In this document: in pieces, positions 60,531-64,000 of the stretch
Layout of the letters: the number at the start of each line of letters is the position of its first letter
Numbering within the stretch: the first letter of the stretch is position 1
Assembly (NCBI GenBank): GCA_017307855.1
Contig: JAFKGD010000006.1
Coordinates: 124,001-188,000 of the forward strand
DNA length: 64,000 nucleotides
Direction: 5' to 3'
Source: Burkholderiales bacterium
GTDB lineage: Bacteria > Pseudomonadota > Gammaproteobacteria > Burkholderiales > Burkholderiaceae_C
Notes under the pieces: model-generated
Told to the model about the DNA's origin: nothing
What the model saw: only the letters and a program-made list of their open reading frames with translations
Databases searched by the model: none
Program-made: the position numbers and the translations under genes

Positions 60531-62831
60531 TCACGACCCCGGCTGCGTGGCCGGCGGCTCGAAGGCGCGCACCGCCGGCAGTGCTTCGTCGAAGCGCTCC
60601 AGTTGCACGGCCGTGAGCTGGCCCGTGCAGCCCTGCGCCAGCGACGAGGTGCCACTGTCCCTCGTGACGGCGTTCGGATTGCCGTGCACGCACAGCGGCC
60701 GGCCGGCGGCGTCGGCGCCCGGATCGAACCAGCTGCCGGTGGGCACCTGGATCACGCCCGGCATCAGGTCGTCGGCAATCTCGGCACAGGCCAGGAACGC
60801 GCCGCGCGCGGAGAACACGCGCACGATGTCCCCGTCATGCACGCCGCGCGCGGCCGCGTCGTGGGCATGCAGGCGGCACACCTCGCGGCCCTGCCGTTTG
60901 GCCGCCTGGCTGTGGCCGCCGAAGTCGAACTGGCTGTGCAGCCGGGTCGCCGGCTGGTTGGCGATCAGCACCAGCGGATGCTCCGGCGTCGGGCCATCGG
61001 CCGGCGGCAGCCACGCCGGGTGGCCCGGACAGTCCGCATATCCGAAGGCAGCAATCGCGGGTGAACAGATCTGCACCCTGCCGCTGGGGGTGGGCAGGGG
61101 ATGCGCGGCCGGGTCGGCATGGAAGGCACGCAGGATGCCGCCGTCGTCGGCCTGCTGGGGCAGCACGATCTCCCCGCGGGCCCAGAACGCGTCGAAGTCG
61201 GGTGCCGGCAGGCCAAGGTCCTGCAGGCCCTTGCGCGTCGCTTCGTAGAGGTGCCTGAGCCAGTCGGCGCTGCTGCGGCCTTCGGTGAAGGCCTGATGCG
61301 CATCGCCGCCCAGCCGCCGGGCCAGGTCGGCGAAGATGTCGTAGTCGTCCCGCGCCAGGCGGTGCGGCGGCGCCACGCGCCGCATCGCGATCATCAGGGG
61401 ATCGGTGGAGGTGGCGCCGATGTCGTCGCGCTCCAGCGTCATGGTGCAGGGCAGGACGATGTCGGCGTGACGCGCGGTGGCGGTCCAGGCGATCTCGTGC
61501 ACGACGAACGTGTCTAGCGTGGCCAGGGCCCGGCGCAGGCGCCACAGGTCCTGGTGATGATGGAACGGATTGCCGCCCGCCCAATACGCCAGGCGCACGT
61601 GCGGATAAGTCAGGCGCCGGCCGTCGTAGTCGAAGGGCGTCCCCGGCGCGAGCAGCATGTCGGCGATGCGCGCGACCGGAATGAAGCGGTCGCAGCCATT
61701 GCGCCCCTGCGGCAGGGCCGCGACCGGCACGGCGTTGGCGCGCTTGCCGTAATGGGCGATGGTGCCCAGCGCATAGTTGTAGCCGCCCCCGGGCAGGCCG
61801 AGCTGCCCCAGCGCCGCGGCCAGCACCGCGCCCATCCAGACCGGCTGCTCGCCGTGCTCCGCGCGCTGCAGCGAATGCGACACCACCACCAGCACGCGCC
61901 GTCCGGCCAGCGAGCGCGCCAGTTGCGCGATGGTCTCGGCGGGCAGTCCGCAGATCCCTGCGGCCCAGGCCGCATCCTTGGGCTGGCGGTCGGCGCGGCC
62001 CATGACATAGGTTTCGAATTCCGGCCAGCCGTCGCAGTGGCTGGCGAGGAACGCCGGGTCGTGCAGGCCTTCGCTCACCAGCGTGTGCACCAGCGCCAGC
62101 ATCAGCGCGGTGTCGGTGCCCGGCCGCGGCGCCAGCCACTCGGCGCGCGCCTCTTGCGGCAGGTCGCTGCGGATCGGGCTGATGCAGACGAAGCGGCAAC
62201 CGCGCGCGGCCGCCTGGCGCATGGCTTCGCGTTCCACGTGCTGGCTGATGCCGCCGCTGCCCACGCGCGAGTTTTTCAGCGCCATGCCGCCGAATGCCAG
62301 CAGCACGTCGGTGTGCTGGACGATCTGGGTCCAGGTCACGTTGCGCATGGCGACCGGCTCCAGCGGACCCAGCACATGCGGCAGGATCACGGCCGAGGCG
62401 CCCGCGCTGTAGCTGTTGACCGAACGCACGTAGCCGCCCAGCGCGGTGTTGAGGAAGCGGTGCACCTGGCTCTGCGCATGGTGGAAGCGGCCCGCGCTTG
62501 ACCAGCCGTAGGAGCCGCCGAAGATGCCCTGCACGCCATGCGCGTCGCGCACGCGCGCGAGCTCCGCCGCCAGCCGGTCGAGCACCTCGTCCCAATCCAT
62601 CGGCACGTAGCCGTCGCGGCCACGTGCGTCGTCGGGACCGGGGCCGCGCTCCAGCCAGCCGCGCCGCACCATGGGCACGCTCACGCGGACCGGGTGGCGC
62701 AGCGCGCCGGGCAGGTTGTCGATGAGGGGATTGGGGTCGGGGTCGCGCGGGTGCGGCCGCACGGTCAGCCGGCCGTCGTCCCAGCGCGCCTGGAATGCGC
62801 CCCAGTGGGCGCTGTGCGGATGGAAACTCAT
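60531..62831 (-). CDS. bisC: molybdopterin oxidoreductase, biotin sulfoxide reductase-like
   Basis: A 766-residue DMSO-reductase-family molybdoenzyme. It lacks the N-terminal iron-sulfur cysteines and any twin-arginine leader, so it is cytoplasmic, like BisC (about 777 residues). It starts with SAHWGAF; the Mo-binding Ser lies in GSYGWSSAGRFHHAQ, followed by FGGMALKNSRVG and FVVHEIAWTATARHADIVLP. It reduces methionine or biotin sulfoxide, or related S- and N-oxides. Its start overlaps the stop of the ABC ATPase gene (ATGA), so it is cotranscribed with a peptide transporter. Confidence 0.85.
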   Translation of the reverse strand: MSFHPHSAHWGAFQARWDDGRLTVRPHPRDPDPNPLIDNLPGALRHPVRVSVPMVRRGWLERGPGPDDARGRDGYVPMDWDEVLDRLAAELARVRDAHGVQGIFGGSYGWSSAGRFHHAQSQVHRFLNTALGGYVRSVNSYSAGASAVILPHVLGPLEPVAMRNVTWTQIVQHTDVLLAFGGMALKNSRVGSGGISQHVEREAMRQAAARGCRFVCISPIRSDLPQEARAEWLAPRPGTDTALMLALVHTLVSEGLHDPAFLASHCDGWPEFETYVMGRADRQPKDAAWAAGICGLPAETIAQLARSLAGRRVLVVVSHSLQRAEHGEQPVWMGAVLAAALGQLGLPGGGYNYALGTIAHYGKRANAVPVAALPQGRNGCDRFIPVARIADMLLAPGTPFDYDGRRLTYPHVRLAYWAGGNPFHHHQDLWRLRRALATLDTFVVHEIAWTATARHADIVLPCTMTLERDDIGATSTDPLMIAMRRVAPPHRLARDDYDIFADLARRLGGDAHQAFTEGRSSADWLRHLYEATRKGLQDLGLPAPDFDAFWARGEIVLPQQADDGGILRAFHADPAAHPLPTPSGRVQICSPAIAAFGYADCPGHPAWLPPADGPTPEHPLVLIANQPATRLHSQFDFGGHSQAAKRQGREVCRLHAHDAAARGVHDGDIVRVFSARGAFLACAEIADDLMPGVIQVPTGSWFDPGADAAGRPLCVHGNPNAVTRDSGTSSLAQGCTGQLTAVQLERFDEALPAVRAFEPPATQPGS

Positions 62832-64000
62832 GGCCGGGCCTGCCCGGCCTGGCGTCCGGGCACGGCCGCCAGCAGCTCCTGCGTGTAGGGGTGCTGCGGC
62901 CGGTTGAACACCTGCTCGGCCGGCCCGAGCTCGACCACGTGGCCGCGCTGCATGACGGCGATGCGGTGCGACAGCCGCGCAGCCACGCGCAGGTCGTGCG
63001 TGATGAAGACCATGCTGAGGTTCAGCTGGCGGCGGATGTCCTCCAGCAGGTCGAGGATCTGGGCCTGCACCGACACATCGAGGGCCGACACCGCCTCGTC
63101 GGCGACGAGGATGTCGGGCTCCATCATGAGTGCGCGCGCGATCGAGAGGCGCTGGCGCTGGCCGCCCGAGAATTCGTGCGGATAGCGGCCGACGGCGCTC
63201 GCGTCCAGGCTCACCAGCTCGAGCATGCGCATCATGCGTTCGTGCACGCGCCCGCGCTGCTCGCCGAAGTTCATCGGCCCCTCGGCCAGCGCGCGGCCGA
63301 TGGTCAGGCGCGGATTGAACGAGCGGAACGGGTCCTGGAACACCATCTGCACGCGCTGGCAGCGCCGCCTCCACTCGGCGGCCGACATGGCCGTGATGTC
63401 CTCGCCTTCCACCAGCACACGGCCGGCGGTGGGCCGCGCGAAGCGCGCCAGGCAGCGGCCCAGCGTGGTCTTGCCCGAGCCCGATTCGCCCACGATGCCC
63501 AGCGTCTCGCCGCGCGCGAGCTCGAGCGACACGCCGGCCACGGCATGCACCACGCGTCGGCGCGACTTGAAGAGCGAGCCGGTCTCGAAGCGCACATGCA
63601 GGTCTTCCACGCGCAGCACCGCACCGGACTTCTTTCCTGCCTGCAGCGTGCCGGCACGGAACGAGCCATCGGGCACCGAGGCGAGCAGTTTCTGCGTGTA
63701 GGGATGGCACGGTGCGCGCAGCACCTGGGCGGCCGGGCCGGCCTCGACGATGCGGCCCGACTGCATGACGATGACCCGGTCGGCGATTTCGCGCACCACG
63801 TCGAAATCGTGCGTGATGAAAAGCACGCTGCTGGCATAGCGGCCGCGCAACTCGTTGAGCAGCCGCAGCACCTGCGCCTGCGAGGTGACGTCCAGCGCGG
63901 TGGTCGGCTCGTCGGCAATGATGAGGCTGGGCTCCATGGCCAGCGCCATGGCGATCATGACGCGCTGGCGCTGCCCGCCCGAGAGCTGGTGCGGATACGC
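62828..64000 (-). CDS. dipeptide/oligopeptide ABC transporter, double ATP-binding protein (partial)
   Basis: The frame is open to the window edge, so the start is missing. The visible part has the end of a first ATPase domain ([15 protein letters not shown], Walker [16 protein letters not shown]) and a complete second one (Walker [12 protein letters not shown], signature [41 protein letters not shown]). Fused double ATPases of this kind (GsiA-like) drive import of peptides or glutathione. Coupling with the sulfoxide-reductase-like gene suggests import and repair of oxidised sulfur compounds, but this is inferred. Confidence 0.88.
   Translation of the reverse strand, partial: AYPHQLSGGQRQRVMIAMALAMEPSLIIADEPTTALDVTSQAQVLRLLNELRGRYASSVLFITHDFDVVREIADRVIVMQSGRIVEAGPAAQVLRAPCHPYTQKLLASVPDGSFRAGTLQAGKKSGAVLRVEDLHVRFETGSLFKSRRRVVHAVAGVSLELARGETLGIVGESGSGKTTLGRCLARFARPTAGRVLVEGEDITAMSAAEWRRRCQRVQMVFQDPFRSFNPRLTIGRALAEGPMNFGEQRGRVHERMMRMLELVSLDASAVGRYPHEFSGGQRQRLSIARALMMEPDILVADEAVSALDVSVQAQILDLLEDIRRQLNLSMVFITHDLRVAARLSHRIAVMQRGHVVELGPAEQVFNRPQHPYTQELLAAVPGRQAGQARP

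Overview
The window is a G+C-rich bacterial chromosome segment of about 70% G+C, judged by eye. It most likely comes from a Burkholderiales betaproteobacterium, and Comamonadaceae is the best guess. This rests on three orphan periplasmic receptors of the Bug (tripartite tricarboxylate) type, a glutaryl-CoA dehydrogenase next to a divergent LysR regulator, a DUF6139-type small protein, and GC-rich palindromic spacer repeats of the CCCCCCGAGGGGG kind. No tRNA, rRNA, insertion sequence or CRISPR array was seen. Coding density is very high, and no gap exceeds about 200 bases.

Layout. (1) 1-10593, plus strand: one beta-oxidation-like operon with a partial SnoaL-like protein, an old-yellow-enzyme reductase, four short-chain dehydrogenases, a FadE5-like acyl-CoA dehydrogenase, a MaoC hydratase, a thiolase-fold protein without its cysteine paired with a DUF35 Zn-ribbon protein, and an acyl-CoA ligase. 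The set suits stepwise breakdown of a cyclic or branched acid with a possible retro-aldol step. (2) 10604-13467: an alpha/beta hydrolase with a frameshift at a C8 tract and no serine nucleophile, a flavin reductase, an EamA exporter and a secreted DUF4174 protein. (3) 13522-17084: glutarate/glutaryl-CoA catabolism with its LysR regulator. (4) 17104-20120: a DUF6139 protein, a bacteriohemerythrin, and a compositionally atypical 664-residue gene. That protein carries a duplicated domain of about 155 residues and a basic nuclear-localisation-like motif, and its gene lies behind a perfect plant-inducible-promoter (PIP) box. It looks like an undescribed type III secretion effector and is the most striking item here.

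(5) 20122-28960, minus strand: acetoacetyl-CoA synthetase with an in-frame repeat insertion; a LysR-Bug-aldehyde dehydrogenase-DapA family-ornithine cyclodeaminase family cluster; and a NodD-like LysR gene. (6) 29112-48275, plus strand: a long catabolic and uptake region in which lactonase (SMP-30), cyclase, alpha/beta hydrolase and ABC substrate-binding protein each occur twice, together with one full ABC transporter, a TetR regulator with a clear operator, and fumarylacetoacetase. (7) 48316-52609: a MarR-GNAT fusion over a palindrome, a TetR gene and a 37-residue membrane protein sharing one operator, a uracil/xanthine permease and a CysB-like regulator. (8) 52619-64000: GAF protein, AsmA-like protein, LysR and octopine dehydrogenase-family genes overlapping tail to tail, a third Bug receptor, PduO-type cobalamin adenosyltransferase, thioredoxin, FAD-linked D-lactate dehydrogenase-like protein, BisC-like molybdoenzyme, and the end of a dipeptide-type ABC ATPase.

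Taken together this is a soil or plant-associated generalist with many small uptake-plus-catabolism modules, each under a local LysR or TetR regulator, and one candidate host-interaction gene embedded among them.
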